Positions 10,801 to 18,952 of a DNA stretch of 40,555 nucleotides are shown piece by piece (within the stretch, counting starts at the first letter, position 1; each line of letters begins with the position of its first letter). Source of the DNA: Methanobacteriota archaeon. Its GTDB lineage: Archaea > Thermoplasmatota > Poseidoniia > Poseidoniales > Poseidoniaceae. The translations under genes and the position numbers were made by a program. The stretch covers positions 1 through 40,555 of the forward strand of contig CATFLP010000028.1 in NCBI GenBank assembly GCA_949514915.1, written 5' to 3'. Under the pieces are notes generated by a model. That model was not told where the DNA came from, did not search any database, and saw nothing but the letters and a program-made list of their open reading frames with translations.

Positions 10801-11031
10801 AAGTTCCTCAATGGCATCTTTTGCTCCAACATAATTTTTCTTTTTACCAGATTGAACAATACATCCAACAACTTCCTTACCTGCGATTAGACGATATCCA
10901 CAGGGAGTTTTTGATTTTGGTAAAAAATAACTAATGACTCCATAATCAATTTCGCTACTTTTCATTTCCAGATCTGGTTTTGTACCTTTCTTTTCATTAT
11001 TTCCTATTGGTAAACTAAACATTTTTTCCAC
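7876..11031 (-). CDS. Large coiled-coil protein with N-terminal Roadblock/LC7-like and DUF2226-like region and acidic C-terminus
   Basis: 1051 aa. Region around aa 160-260 (SVIGALASQQGMVIHSKGEMPGKVEDVAATI...LDVVAWVSDGADHDAILIDSI) has Roadblock-like layout. The NGYIRVENEEDSLDILLCNGIPVGA segment is DUF2226-like. Long heptad-rich coiled coil around aa 450-730. Acidic tail ENDDDDDSLDELNNELDNFEI. Confidence 0.82.
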   Translation of the reverse strand: MEKMFSLPIGNNEKKGTKPDLEMKSSEIDYGVISYFLPKSKTPCGYRLIAGKEVVGCIVQSGKKKNYVGAKDAIEELKKLNKKNELKTIRHTWTQKEFAEVAILIPAAFYDLNSLTWVSTRQSFTDGFDSLQASSFVDTLTEKASVIGALASQQGMVIHSKGEMPGKVEDVAATIKTELDRTTKFVNKLELPTLNRVTMHMQDGSLMMIRVDDLDVVAWVSDGADHDAILIDSIAKLEAQPTSNIADDDGSMLEEGLNTLERKGGLDNLLSMFSRGNAEQINGYIRVENEEDSLDILLCNGIPVGARSEKPLSISKVAYNSTAPKAKLTLYSLPKVGRLKNHLNTTPKFNLNSFCTNIAKARTRSKDREKQINKRLMKMFGFAIGIEDLNEGLTNWTLKQKKSTGAKLLPKAQTGKMLMPTSVVDSGEYDKIKQEQARLIKEVGRMERQRDDVKASYNASKVEVDGMRVRISEMQKLNSNNVDEISQLKIELREATNGQELALNRNESLTQRIKELENQVEKRIEELSQAVGESESREELQRMVSKLSEQEIQLKSEIEAGDIRLRQLRSSIDADDRRHRMVADQLEAQRERHRQATTISNELERRIESQNKELEDLDAEAKSHRKLMEEERAYFLDSERRLGHLHAEVRELGEERRRIMRELGDLGARRSEAETEVNNLISTAESLRDAHDAALEDINEAGIIRAKLRDEPLAQALLGQDHGFSSLAPIMQRLDRMRDLGFSLTLMDRAIERGLTIIQHNVDNVAKTPRYLLSSEVMDLLESQTPETANTIRGLTNWSVRQRLESKLKEIVQLVVLDLEGLLDEFERSTTLLRKMRQMITQLEELGVPKDTLYRLEALCNRPEALPHIANNLRETIQSALDSIYLEADEGDAGTAVLMEKTAKSLDEAMKQLDDTGLTFSSKKPTSLWRFQEDGLLPHEDVKLESERPTVSDEIIRELNPHNASNAESVEVSNDTVNNEDGWTSMETVSIPKANDDEIPEKSFEEDNRVTIEAELAKLDHAWERRNINPENDDDDDSLDELNNELDNFEI

Positions 11032-11376
11032 CTATATTAATTGAGCAATTGCTTCTTTTTTTGTATTCAATTCATAACTTAAACGACCCAGATTTGGATT
11101 TTCAGAAGTTAATATTCCAATGTATTTCCGATCGGGTAGTGCGCATAAAAGAATACTTCCATTTGCGGATTCAATCCAACACTGATTTGCATCCCCCATA
11201 TCAAATAATTTAGAACTCATATCGAGTGTTTGTAACAGCCCGCCAAAGTCCATGAATGAAACGTCTTGTCTATTAGTACTATAAGTTTGCATCAATTCAT
11301 TACCAATATTATCGATAATTGCTGCAAATTGAACTCCTGGGATTTGACAAAATGATGCCAATAAACGTTGTAACAT
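11032..11376 (-). CDS. Roadblock/LC7 domain protein
   Basis: 114 aa: MLQRLLASFCQIPGVQFAAIIDNIGNELMQTYS...CWIESANGSILLCALPDRKYIGILTSENPNLGRLSYEL, Roadblock fold pattern; abuts the coiled-coil gene. Confidence 0.78.
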   Translation of the reverse strand: MLQRLLASFCQIPGVQFAAIIDNIGNELMQTYSTNRQDVSFMDFGGLLQTLDMSSKLFDMGDANQCWIESANGSILLCALPDRKYIGILTSENPNLGRLSYELNTKKEAIAQLI

Positions 11377-11583
11377 ACTGTCTCAAATCGAATTAGTATA
11401 CACACTAGTTCAAGATATTTGGGGCTGAATAGCTTTTAATTTACTAATTCTTTAAGAAATAAAATTAAGCCAAAAATAATTTTTTATTGTATTTTCCAAT
11501 TGAAAAATTAAAATTTAAATTGAATAATTGTAAATAAGGGCATTTTTCCAAACAATCAAATCTAAATTATATCAGCGAATAGC

Positions 11584-12276
11584 ATGGACCCACGAAAAGT
11601 AGTCAAATTAGCTTATGATTCGATAGGTCCTGAATTTGGAAAAAAACGTAAAAATACATGGGACTTTGTAGTAGATTGGTTAGAGAAATTACAATTAAAA
11701 CAAACAGATAGGCCTTTGAAATTATTAATAGCAGGTTGTGGAAATGGAAGACATGTAAAATTGGCAAATGATATGGGCTTTGATGTATTTGCTGTTGATA
11801 TATCCCCTAATATGGTAAGTGCTACAATTCAATCTGAGATTGAAAATGGAAGAGATGGCTCAAATATTTCAGTCTCTGATATTTGTGATTTACCTTTTCC
11901 AGATCATGAATTTGATGCAATAATGTCAATTGCAGTTTTACATCATTTGCCATTTGATTTATGTGAAACAGCATTTTGTGAATTTTCAAGGGTTTCAAGT
12001 ACAAGGGGAGATATTCTGATTTCATGTTGGGATCCTTCAGCACCTTCTGTAGTTAAAGGTAAAAGAGATGCAGAGCAAAAAGATGTTGTATGGGTTTCTT
12101 GGACGTTGCCAGATTCATCAATAGTTTCAAGATATTATCATGTCCCTGAAATAGATGTTAGAATGAAATATTGGGAAGAAATTAAAGGCTTGAAATGTAA
12201 TCATTTTGAATTAAGAAATTTCAATCAATTATTTTATTTTTCTAAGTTAAAATCCCCCGATGAATTGAAGCGTTAG
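11584..12276 (+). CDS. SAM-dependent methyltransferase, Trm9/ALKBH8-like (candidate tRNA wobble-uridine methyltransferase)
   Basis: Motif I LLIAGCGNGRHVKLANDMGFDVFAVDISPNMV; AYDSIGPEFGKKRKNTWDFVVDWL resembles the Trm9 N-terminus; SVSDICDLPFPDHEFDAIMSIAVLHHL. Confidence 0.8.
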   Translation: MDPRKVVKLAYDSIGPEFGKKRKNTWDFVVDWLEKLQLKQTDRPLKLLIAGCGNGRHVKLANDMGFDVFAVDISPNMVSATIQSEIENGRDGSNISVSDICDLPFPDHEFDAIMSIAVLHHLPFDLCETAFCEFSRVSSTRGDILISCWDPSAPSVVKGKRDAEQKDVVWVSWTLPDSSIVSRYYHVPEIDVRMKYWEEIKGLKCNHFELRNFNQLFYFSKLKSPDELKR

Positions 12277-12281
12277 ATTCT

Positions 12282-13289
12282 GTGCGGGTATTAATGTCGG
12301 CTGTTGAAGTTTCGCAATGTTCTCGTTGCCGAAAACCCGCTATTATATTTCAAGAATATTCAGGTCAACATTATTGTTCAAGTTGTTTAATTCGTAGTGT
12401 AAGAAAAAGAATTGGGAAAGAATTACGTAAACAATTAATACTTCCAAAAAGTGATAAAAATGAATTAACAACAATTATGGTTGCTGTTAGTGGAGGAAAA
12501 GATTCAGCAGTACTTTTAGAAACTTTACATCATTTTTTAAAAAATAGAAAAGATGTAAAATTAATTGCTGGTTGTGTTAATGAAGGAATAGAGGGATATA
12601 GGAAACCTTCAATGAAATGCGCAGAAAAATTAGCGAATTCACTTGATATTGAATTTAGAACTTTAAGTTACAAATCATTAGGGTTCGATGATATGGATAA
12701 TGTAGTTAAAATAATGCCTAATATTAGTGAAAAACATGAAGAAGCAAAAGGGATGTCTCCTTGTTCATTTTGTGGTGTATTCAGGCGTCAAGGAATAAAT
12801 AAATTAGCATCAGAAACTCAAGCAGATTATGTTGCTCTTGGGCATAATTTAGATGACATGGCTCAAACTGTATTGATGAATTTACAAAAAGGAGATTTAG
12901 ATAGAACATTAAGGTTGGCACCTCATTCATGGTCACCAATTAAAGGAATGGCACCAAGAATTGTTCCAATAAGGTGGATTCCAGAACAAGAAGTACAAGC
13001 ATATGCAATGTCAATGGATTTACCATTTCATGATGATGAATGTCCTCATTCACATCAAGCATTACGAATATTGCATAGAGATATTGTTGCAAGGATGGAA
13101 GATGCAGTACCAGGCACAAGACATGGTTTAGTTCATTCATCAGATTCAGTTAAAGAAATGTATATGAAAAATAAAACACCAGATGAAGAGGAATTTACTA
13201 AAGTTGCTAATAATTGTAAATCATGTGGACAAATAACAAGTCAAGAGATTTGTAAAGCATGCATCATGAAAAAATGGTTAATTGAGTGA
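12282..13289 (+). CDS. TtuA/Ncs6-family tRNA 2-thiolation protein (ATP pyrophosphatase)
   Basis: N-terminal zinc ribbon CSRCRKPA...HYCSSCL, PP-loop VAVSGGKDSAVLLE, CSFCGVFRRQGIN, GHNLDDMAQTVLMN, C-terminal CKSCG...CKAC zinc ribbon. Alternative ATG at 12294. Confidence 0.9.
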   Translation: MRVLMSAVEVSQCSRCRKPAIIFQEYSGQHYCSSCLIRSVRKRIGKELRKQLILPKSDKNELTTIMVAVSGGKDSAVLLETLHHFLKNRKDVKLIAGCVNEGIEGYRKPSMKCAEKLANSLDIEFRTLSYKSLGFDDMDNVVKIMPNISEKHEEAKGMSPCSFCGVFRRQGINKLASETQADYVALGHNLDDMAQTVLMNLQKGDLDRTLRLAPHSWSPIKGMAPRIVPIRWIPEQEVQAYAMSMDLPFHDDECPHSHQALRILHRDIVARMEDAVPGTRHGLVHSSDSVKEMYMKNKTPDEEEFTKVANNCKSCGQITSQEICKACIMKKWLIE

Positions 13290-14060
13290 TTATAATTTCA
13301 AATCAATAATTACTGGTGCATGATCACTAACAATTAACCCCCCTTCACGATTTATTTCAGCATTCGTGATTGATTTAACTGCGGCTTCATTAGCTAGGAA
13401 ATAATCAATTCTCCATCCTCTATCAAGAATTCTTGCTCTTCCCCTATTTGACCACCAAGAATATGGTCCCTTTTTCTCACCGAAAAAAGTTCTACAAACA
13501 TCAGTCCAACCGCATTCTAGTAATCTATCAAACCATTCTCTTTCATGTGGTAAAAAACCAGATGTCATTTTATTCCCTGACGGATTCCAAATATCATTTT
13601 CTGTATGTGCAATGTTTAAATCTCCTGCAATAATTACTGGTGTATTTAGAGAAACATACTCATTAAGCCAAATCAAAAAATCTTCCATCCATTTTTCTTT
13701 ATACATTTGTCTTTCAACTTTTGAACTTCCACTGGGTAAATATGTGTTGATTAATGTCAAATCCCCATGTTTAGTTACAAGAATCCTTCCTTCTTCATCA
13801 GAGTCATTTCCTTTTCCCTTTTTAATAACTTCAAATGTATTATTTGAAAATGTGGCGACCCCCGAATAACCTTTCCTTAAGGCAGGATGCCAAGAATATG
13901 TCATGTCAAGTGGTGGAGTCCAATTTTTTGGTAATTGTTCTTCTAGACATCTAATTTCTTGTAGCATTAAAACATCAGGTTTCATTTCTTCAATAAAATC
14001 ATCTAAACCTTTCCGAATTGCAGCTCTGATACCATTTACATTCCATGAAATAATACGCAT
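13290..14060 (-). CDS. xthA: Exodeoxyribonuclease III / AP endonuclease
   Basis: MRIISWNVNGIRAAIRKG, LMLQEIRC, GDLNIAHTENDIWNP, RGRARILDRGWRIDYFLAN, SDHAPVIIDL. Confidence 0.95.
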   Translation of the reverse strand: MRIISWNVNGIRAAIRKGLDDFIEEMKPDVLMLQEIRCLEEQLPKNWTPPLDMTYSWHPALRKGYSGVATFSNNTFEVIKKGKGNDSDEEGRILVTKHGDLTLINTYLPSGSSKVERQMYKEKWMEDFLIWLNEYVSLNTPVIIAGDLNIAHTENDIWNPSGNKMTSGFLPHEREWFDRLLECGWTDVCRTFFGEKKGPYSWWSNRGRARILDRGWRIDYFLANEAAVKSITNAEINREGGLIVSDHAPVIIDLKL

Positions 14061-14064
14061 ATTC

Positions 14065-14544
14065 TCACAATAAATTTCCAATTAATCGTTCTAAATTTTG
14101 GTTTCTTCCACAATAATGGCATTGTAAGATAAGAGGTTTAGTACTTAGTACTTTTAGCCTATGAGGTAGTGGTTCTCTAACAGAATTACTTATACAATTA
14201 GAATATACACAATGTGCGACATTAATCATTTCATCAGATAATTGAATTGTTAATTTTTCTGCAACAGAATAATTTCTAATTATTGATACTGAAGCCATTG
14301 GGGCAATTAATGCTAACCTATCAAGCTCATCTTGTGTCAATTCACGATCTTCGATTTTCAAAATATCTTTGGTGCCAAGTTTTCTTGATGGAACATTCAT
14401 TACCAAGGATATTGGATTTGATTGTCTACCATCTATATTAAAAATTTGTAATGCTTGTAATACCAATCCACCTGGGATATGATCTATTACAGTACCATTT
14501 CTAATTGCAGTTACTCTTCTCATTGATTGTTCATCAGCACTCAT
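14065..14544 (-). CDS. pyrI: Aspartate carbamoyltransferase regulatory subunit
   Basis: VTAIRNGTVIDHIPGGLVLQALQIF; C-terminal zinc domain C-x4-C...C-x2-C (CVYSNCIS..., LQCHYCGRN); overlaps the pyrB stop. Confidence 0.96.
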   Translation of the reverse strand: MSADEQSMRRVTAIRNGTVIDHIPGGLVLQALQIFNIDGRQSNPISLVMNVPSRKLGTKDILKIEDRELTQDELDRLALIAPMASVSIIRNYSVAEKLTIQLSDEMINVAHCVYSNCISNSVREPLPHRLKVLSTKPLILQCHYCGRNQNLERLIGNLL

Positions 14545-15485
14545 TATTTTTCACCTCCAATTTTTTCAGGAATTGGTATATTTAACATGTCACAAAGCAA
14601 TGCCATCCTTGTTACAACTCCATTAAATGCCTGTTCAAAATATGCAGCATGTCTTGTAGAGTCTACATCAGGATTTATTTCATCAACACGAGGCAGTGGA
14701 TGCATTACTATCATGTCTTTTTTAACAGAAGATAAATCATCTGCAACTAATTTATACACTCCTGCAACTCTTACATATTCATCTTCATCTGGAAAACGCT
14801 CTTTTTGAATTCGAGTCATATATACGACATCAGCATTTTCTAATTGTGGCTTAAGATCCTCAGTAATTTCTAATTCTCCACCTTGCTCTTTTAATTCGTT
14901 AATAATTTCATCTGGTAATCTAAGGCTTTCTGGACTAACCAATGTCAATTTACAACCAAATCTTACTAATGCATACGAAAGAGAATGTACCGTTCTTCCA
15001 AATCTTAAATCGCCAACTAAAACAACATTCAGGTTTTCTATTTTCCCATGTGCTTGTTTAATTGTAAATAAATCAAGCATTGTTTGAGTAGGGTGGTGTC
15101 CTGCACCGTCACCTGCATTTGCAATTGGTACATTTGCACAATCAGATGCATATTGTGCTGCACCTTGCAACGGATGTCTTAATGCAATAACATCAGAATA
15201 TCCATCAACCATTCTTATTGTATCGTGCAATGTTTCGCCTTTAACAACAGAAGATGATGCTACTGCACCCAAATTAACTACATCGCCTCCTAGGCGTTTC
15301 ATTGCAGTTTCAAATGACATCCTTGTCCTAGTGGACGGTTCAAAAAATAAATTGCCAAGAATCTTTCCTTGTAATAGGGGTAAGTGTAAATTTCCCTTTG
15401 CAACAGGTAATAATTTTTCAGCATCTGCAAGTATTCTGTGGATGTCATCATTTGTCAAATCGTTCATCGTTATCAGAGAATTCAT
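14544..15485 (-). CDS. pyrB: Aspartate carbamoyltransferase catalytic subunit
   Basis: FFEPSTRTRMSFETAMKRLGG, ALRHPLQGAA, GDGAGHHPTQTMLDLFTI, MHPLPRVDEI. Confidence 0.97.
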   Translation of the reverse strand: MNSLITMNDLTNDDIHRILADAEKLLPVAKGNLHLPLLQGKILGNLFFEPSTRTRMSFETAMKRLGGDVVNLGAVASSSVVKGETLHDTIRMVDGYSDVIALRHPLQGAAQYASDCANVPIANAGDGAGHHPTQTMLDLFTIKQAHGKIENLNVVLVGDLRFGRTVHSLSYALVRFGCKLTLVSPESLRLPDEIINELKEQGGELEITEDLKPQLENADVVYMTRIQKERFPDEDEYVRVAGVYKLVADDLSSVKKDMIVMHPLPRVDEINPDVDSTRHAAYFEQAFNGVVTRMALLCDMLNIPIPEKIGGEK

Positions 15486-15499
15486 GTTCTTTCCACCTA

Positions 15500-15517
15500 A
15501 CGGGCTTAGACGCCCGT
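15500..15517 (-). promoter_or_regulatory. Hairpin in pyrB leader abutting the Shine-Dalgarno
   Basis: ACGGGC-TTAGAC-GCCCGT, perfect 6-bp inverted repeat. On the minus strand it is immediately followed by TTAGGTGG (SD) and the pyrB ATG (15485). Confidence 0.5.
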
Positions 15518-15561
15518 CAATAACCCTTGCCCTATGTTGAAATGCAAAATAATTGAACTAA

Positions 15562-15626
15562 TAGGGGTGTCATTCTTGAATAAGAGCATTGTCCGCTCTT
15601 TTATGATAGTTAGCCGAACACCCCTA
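15562..15626 (+). promoter_or_regulatory. Nested inverted repeats around the GHMP kinase translation start
   Basis: Outer 9-bp perfect arms TAGGGGTGT (15562-15570) / ACACCCCTA (15618-15626); inner 6-bp arms AAGAGC (15582-15587) / GCTCTT (15595-15600) with a 7-nt loop. The left outer arm contains the only SD-like sequence. Confidence 0.5.
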
Positions 15627-16571
15627 AGAGTTTCATTTTGTGGCGGTGGTTCGGACTTAAAAGAATATTACAAATCTTCAGAAAAAGGAGGAAGAGTTAC
15701 TTCAGTAGCATTAAAAAAATATGTGTATGTTACAGTTAATTCACGTTTTGATGATTCAGTAAGAGTTTCATATTCGCAAATGGAAATTGTTGATGATTTT
15801 GAAAAATTAAATCATCAATTGGTTAAAGAAGCAATGAGAATGACAGGAATCGTAAAAGGAGTTGAAATAACAACTATTGCAGATATACCAAGTAAAGGAA
15901 GTGGGTTAGGTTCCTCCTCGTCAGTTACTGTAGGGCTATTGCATGCATTACATTGCTTTGCTGGAAGAACTCCTACATCAGCACAATTAGCAGAAGAAGC
16001 ATGTAAAATTGAGATTGAAATTTTAGGACAAACTATTGGAAAACAAGATCAATACGCTGCAGCTTTTGGTGGTTGTAATCATATTATCTTCAACCCTGAT
16101 GACACTGTTTCAGTTGAAAAATTATCTACAGATGTACAATTTGAGAATAATTTTGCATTATTATATACGGGAATAACAAGATTAGCAAATAATATCTTAA
16201 AAGAGCAAAATGAACAAACAGAAAAAAATCGTAAAAGTTTAGATTTATTAGTAGAACAAGCAAATCTTGCTAAAGATATGATTCTTGATAATAATTTTTC
16301 AGGATTAGCAAATTTGCTAAATGAAACTTGGATATGTAAAAAAGAATTGGGTTCCAATGTTACAAATGAAAAAATAGATTTAATGTTCAAAAAATTATAC
16401 AACTGCGGAATAAATGGAGCAAAATTATTAGGTGCAGGAGGAGGAGGTTTTATCCTATTTGAAGGAGGTAATGATGCTATGGAAATGGTAAGATCTGAAT
16501 TTTTAGATAAAAAGATTATACCTTTGGAAATCGATAATAATGGCTCTTGTATTTTATTTTCAGATAGGTGA
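15603..16571 (+). CDS. GHMP kinase, D-glycero-D-manno-heptose 7-phosphate kinase-like
   Basis: MIVSRTPLRVSFCGGGSDLKEYY, GSGLGSSSSVTVGLLHAL, GKQDQYAAAFGG, GAKLLGAGGGGFILF. The track starts at 15534; ATG 15603 or TTG 15576 are more plausible starts. Confidence 0.88.
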   Translation: MIVSRTPLRVSFCGGGSDLKEYYKSSEKGGRVTSVALKKYVYVTVNSRFDDSVRVSYSQMEIVDDFEKLNHQLVKEAMRMTGIVKGVEITTIADIPSKGSGLGSSSSVTVGLLHALHCFAGRTPTSAQLAEEACKIEIEILGQTIGKQDQYAAAFGGCNHIIFNPDDTVSVEKLSTDVQFENNFALLYTGITRLANNILKEQNEQTEKNRKSLDLLVEQANLAKDMILDNNFSGLANLLNETWICKKELGSNVTNEKIDLMFKKLYNCGINGAKLLGAGGGGFILFEGGNDAMEMVRSEFLDKKIIPLEIDNNGSCILFSDR

Positions 16572-16575
16572 TTTA

Positions 16576-18939
16576 GTGAAAAAAGAAATATTGATTGTTT
16601 TTTGTTTATTTTTCAGCATATTTTCTAGCATCATGCCATCAACATTTGCAGAATCCGATACAGGAAATGAATTAATGGAGTTATCATTTGATTTATTTGA
16701 TTTAGATACAGGAGAAATAATTGATTCTGCTGAAATTTTTGTAATTGAAGGTTGGTCTGGAACGATTCTTGAGCAAAAAACGTTTTTTTCTGGAGATTCC
16801 ATTGATGTAATAAAAAACCATAGTTTAAGATTTAAATTTTCTAAAGAAGGATACAATGATTGGAATTCAATATCAAATATTTATTATGAAGAAGAAATCA
16901 TTAATGTTAATTTCACAACTAATGATGAAACATATAATTTCACAATTGAAGAGGAAGCAAATGTAACTGGAGGTAATGTGGGATTATTTTTTACTTCAAT
17001 GTCTAGCGACTCAAATATTAATTTAAGTTGGGAGGCAAATTACGAGTTTTCCATGCATTTAGGTACAAATTTACTTCCAACAAAATCATTAGGGTTATCT
17101 GGACAAATAGATTATTGGATAGGAAACAGGGATGGTATTTTACAATTTGAAGAGGAAGAAATGTTTACTGGTTGGTTTCAACAACAAGCTTGGACAGATC
17201 CCTATTTTGGAGGATGTTGTAAAATTGATGGAAACTACCCCTTAGTTTCAGATTTAGTATCTCCGGAAGATACATGGTTAAATTTAGAGTTAGGAATTTG
17301 GGGGTGGAATGAATCAACAACATTATTTGTACATTCTGGATTTACTGGAAATAGGTTGTTGGAAATACCTTTACAGAATGATATTAGACAATTAGCAAAT
17401 ATGCAAATAACAACACATCCTGATTGGGAATATCGATATTCTCCAAATTCAGAGTGGATTCATGGAAGTCCCACAAATATTAATATTAATAGGAGCATTT
17501 CAGGTATTGGAGGTTTTATTCCGATTACTTTTGCTAAGAATACAGCACCAATTGCTCAAACAACAATAATTGGATATATGGGCACATCATTACCTTTAGG
17601 AGTAAATATTACATTTGACGGTTCTAGTTCTACAGATTCATCTCATAATATTGGTCTAGGCTCTAATTTAGAATGTGTTTGGACGTTTAAATCTGGTGAT
17701 TTGACATATGATTTTCCTCAAATGACAACAATAGTTAATTTAACAGATTTAGGCTTTTTATCAAACACAACATTAGAGACAATTTTAGAGTGTACAGATC
17801 CACAAGGATTGACTGATTTATGGAATAAAAGTTGGTATCTTGATACCACTTCTCCAAATGCTATTGAATTATATGGTGATGCAGAATGTATTGACAAACC
17901 ATCAGAAACAAATTTATTAGAATGTAATGAATTATTAGTGGAATCTAGTAAGATGTTATTGTTTAATTTAACTTTGGAAGATGATGGCCCAGCTAACCCA
18001 ATTGTATTTTGGTCATCCAATCATATTGATGGTTGGGCGGCTGAAGGGAATGAAATGAACGTAGCTTTCTGGCAAGGGCAAAATACGAATATAAATTTTG
18101 TAATGTATGATCAACATCACCAAGAAAGAGAATTATCTATTTGGAATTTAAGTCTTAGAGTTTCTGATGAAGTAGCAAATGATTGGATTAAATCATGGAA
18201 TGTTACCGTATTAGATGGTTCAGCACCAAGAATAAAGATGAAATTATTAAATCAAGAACAACTTTTAGACCCTATGAATATTTATTTTGGAGATGAAATT
18301 TTTATTGATTTAAATTCTAGTTTCGATGATATTAATTCTATTGAAGATGTAAAATTTATTATTAAATTAAATGGGAATATTATAGCAAACAGTAATGAAA
18401 TTGGTTGGGATGAAATAAAATTATTCTCATTACCTGAACTTGAAGTTGGAGTTCATGAATTAACCATTAATGCAACAGATAAATCTGATAATTATGTTGA
18501 AGAAAGACATCAAATATATATTCAACCTGCTCTTTCAATAAATATTAGTACGGAAGTAAATGTGCCCTTAGGAGAATTAATTGAGGGAGAAAATAATATA
18601 GAATTTAAATTAATAAATACAGAAGGCTCTCCTTATGATGTAATAATTTGTATACAAAGTGATTGTTTAGATTATAATGGAACTGGAGCCACAATAGATG
18701 GGTTTGGTTATACAAATTTCACTTTAACATTTAATTTAAATAAATCCGAATCATTAGATGTAAATTATACTTTCAAATTTAATTCAGAAATGATTCAATT
18801 TAATGAAACATATAACTTTGAATTTAAGGATAATGAGGAGAATAACATTTTAGTAACATTATTCATAATTTTCATTGCATGTGTTTGTATTATAATAGGG
18901 AAAAAATTTGTAATTGATAAGAAAAGAATAAGATTCTGA
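16576..18939 (+). CDS. Large secreted surface protein, N-terminal signal peptide and C-terminal TM anchor
   Basis: GTG start gives MKKEILIVFCLFFSIFSSIMPSTFAESD (signal peptide); PKD/Ig-like extracellular segments; C-terminal TM ILVTLFIIFIACVCIIIGKKFVIDKKR. Confidence 0.8.
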   Translation: MKKEILIVFCLFFSIFSSIMPSTFAESDTGNELMELSFDLFDLDTGEIIDSAEIFVIEGWSGTILEQKTFFSGDSIDVIKNHSLRFKFSKEGYNDWNSISNIYYEEEIINVNFTTNDETYNFTIEEEANVTGGNVGLFFTSMSSDSNINLSWEANYEFSMHLGTNLLPTKSLGLSGQIDYWIGNRDGILQFEEEEMFTGWFQQQAWTDPYFGGCCKIDGNYPLVSDLVSPEDTWLNLELGIWGWNESTTLFVHSGFTGNRLLEIPLQNDIRQLANMQITTHPDWEYRYSPNSEWIHGSPTNININRSISGIGGFIPITFAKNTAPIAQTTIIGYMGTSLPLGVNITFDGSSSTDSSHNIGLGSNLECVWTFKSGDLTYDFPQMTTIVNLTDLGFLSNTTLETILECTDPQGLTDLWNKSWYLDTTSPNAIELYGDAECIDKPSETNLLECNELLVESSKMLLFNLTLEDDGPANPIVFWSSNHIDGWAAEGNEMNVAFWQGQNTNINFVMYDQHHQERELSIWNLSLRVSDEVANDWIKSWNVTVLDGSAPRIKMKLLNQEQLLDPMNIYFGDEIFIDLNSSFDDINSIEDVKFIIKLNGNIIANSNEIGWDEIKLFSLPELEVGVHELTINATDKSDNYVEERHQIYIQPALSINISTEVNVPLGELIEGENNIEFKLINTEGSPYDVIICIQSDCLDYNGTGATIDGFGYTNFTLTFNLNKSESLDVNYTFKFNSEMIQFNETYNFEFKDNEENNILVTLFIIFIACVCIIIGKKFVIDKKRIRF

Positions 18940-18952
18940 AAATGGTGGTAAA

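Noticed and set aside
11377-11583. AT-rich 207-bp intergenic region as an ncRNA or origin element
   Set aside because: Only short AT-rich palindromic stretches typical of a divergent promoter region; no convincing structure or repeat family.
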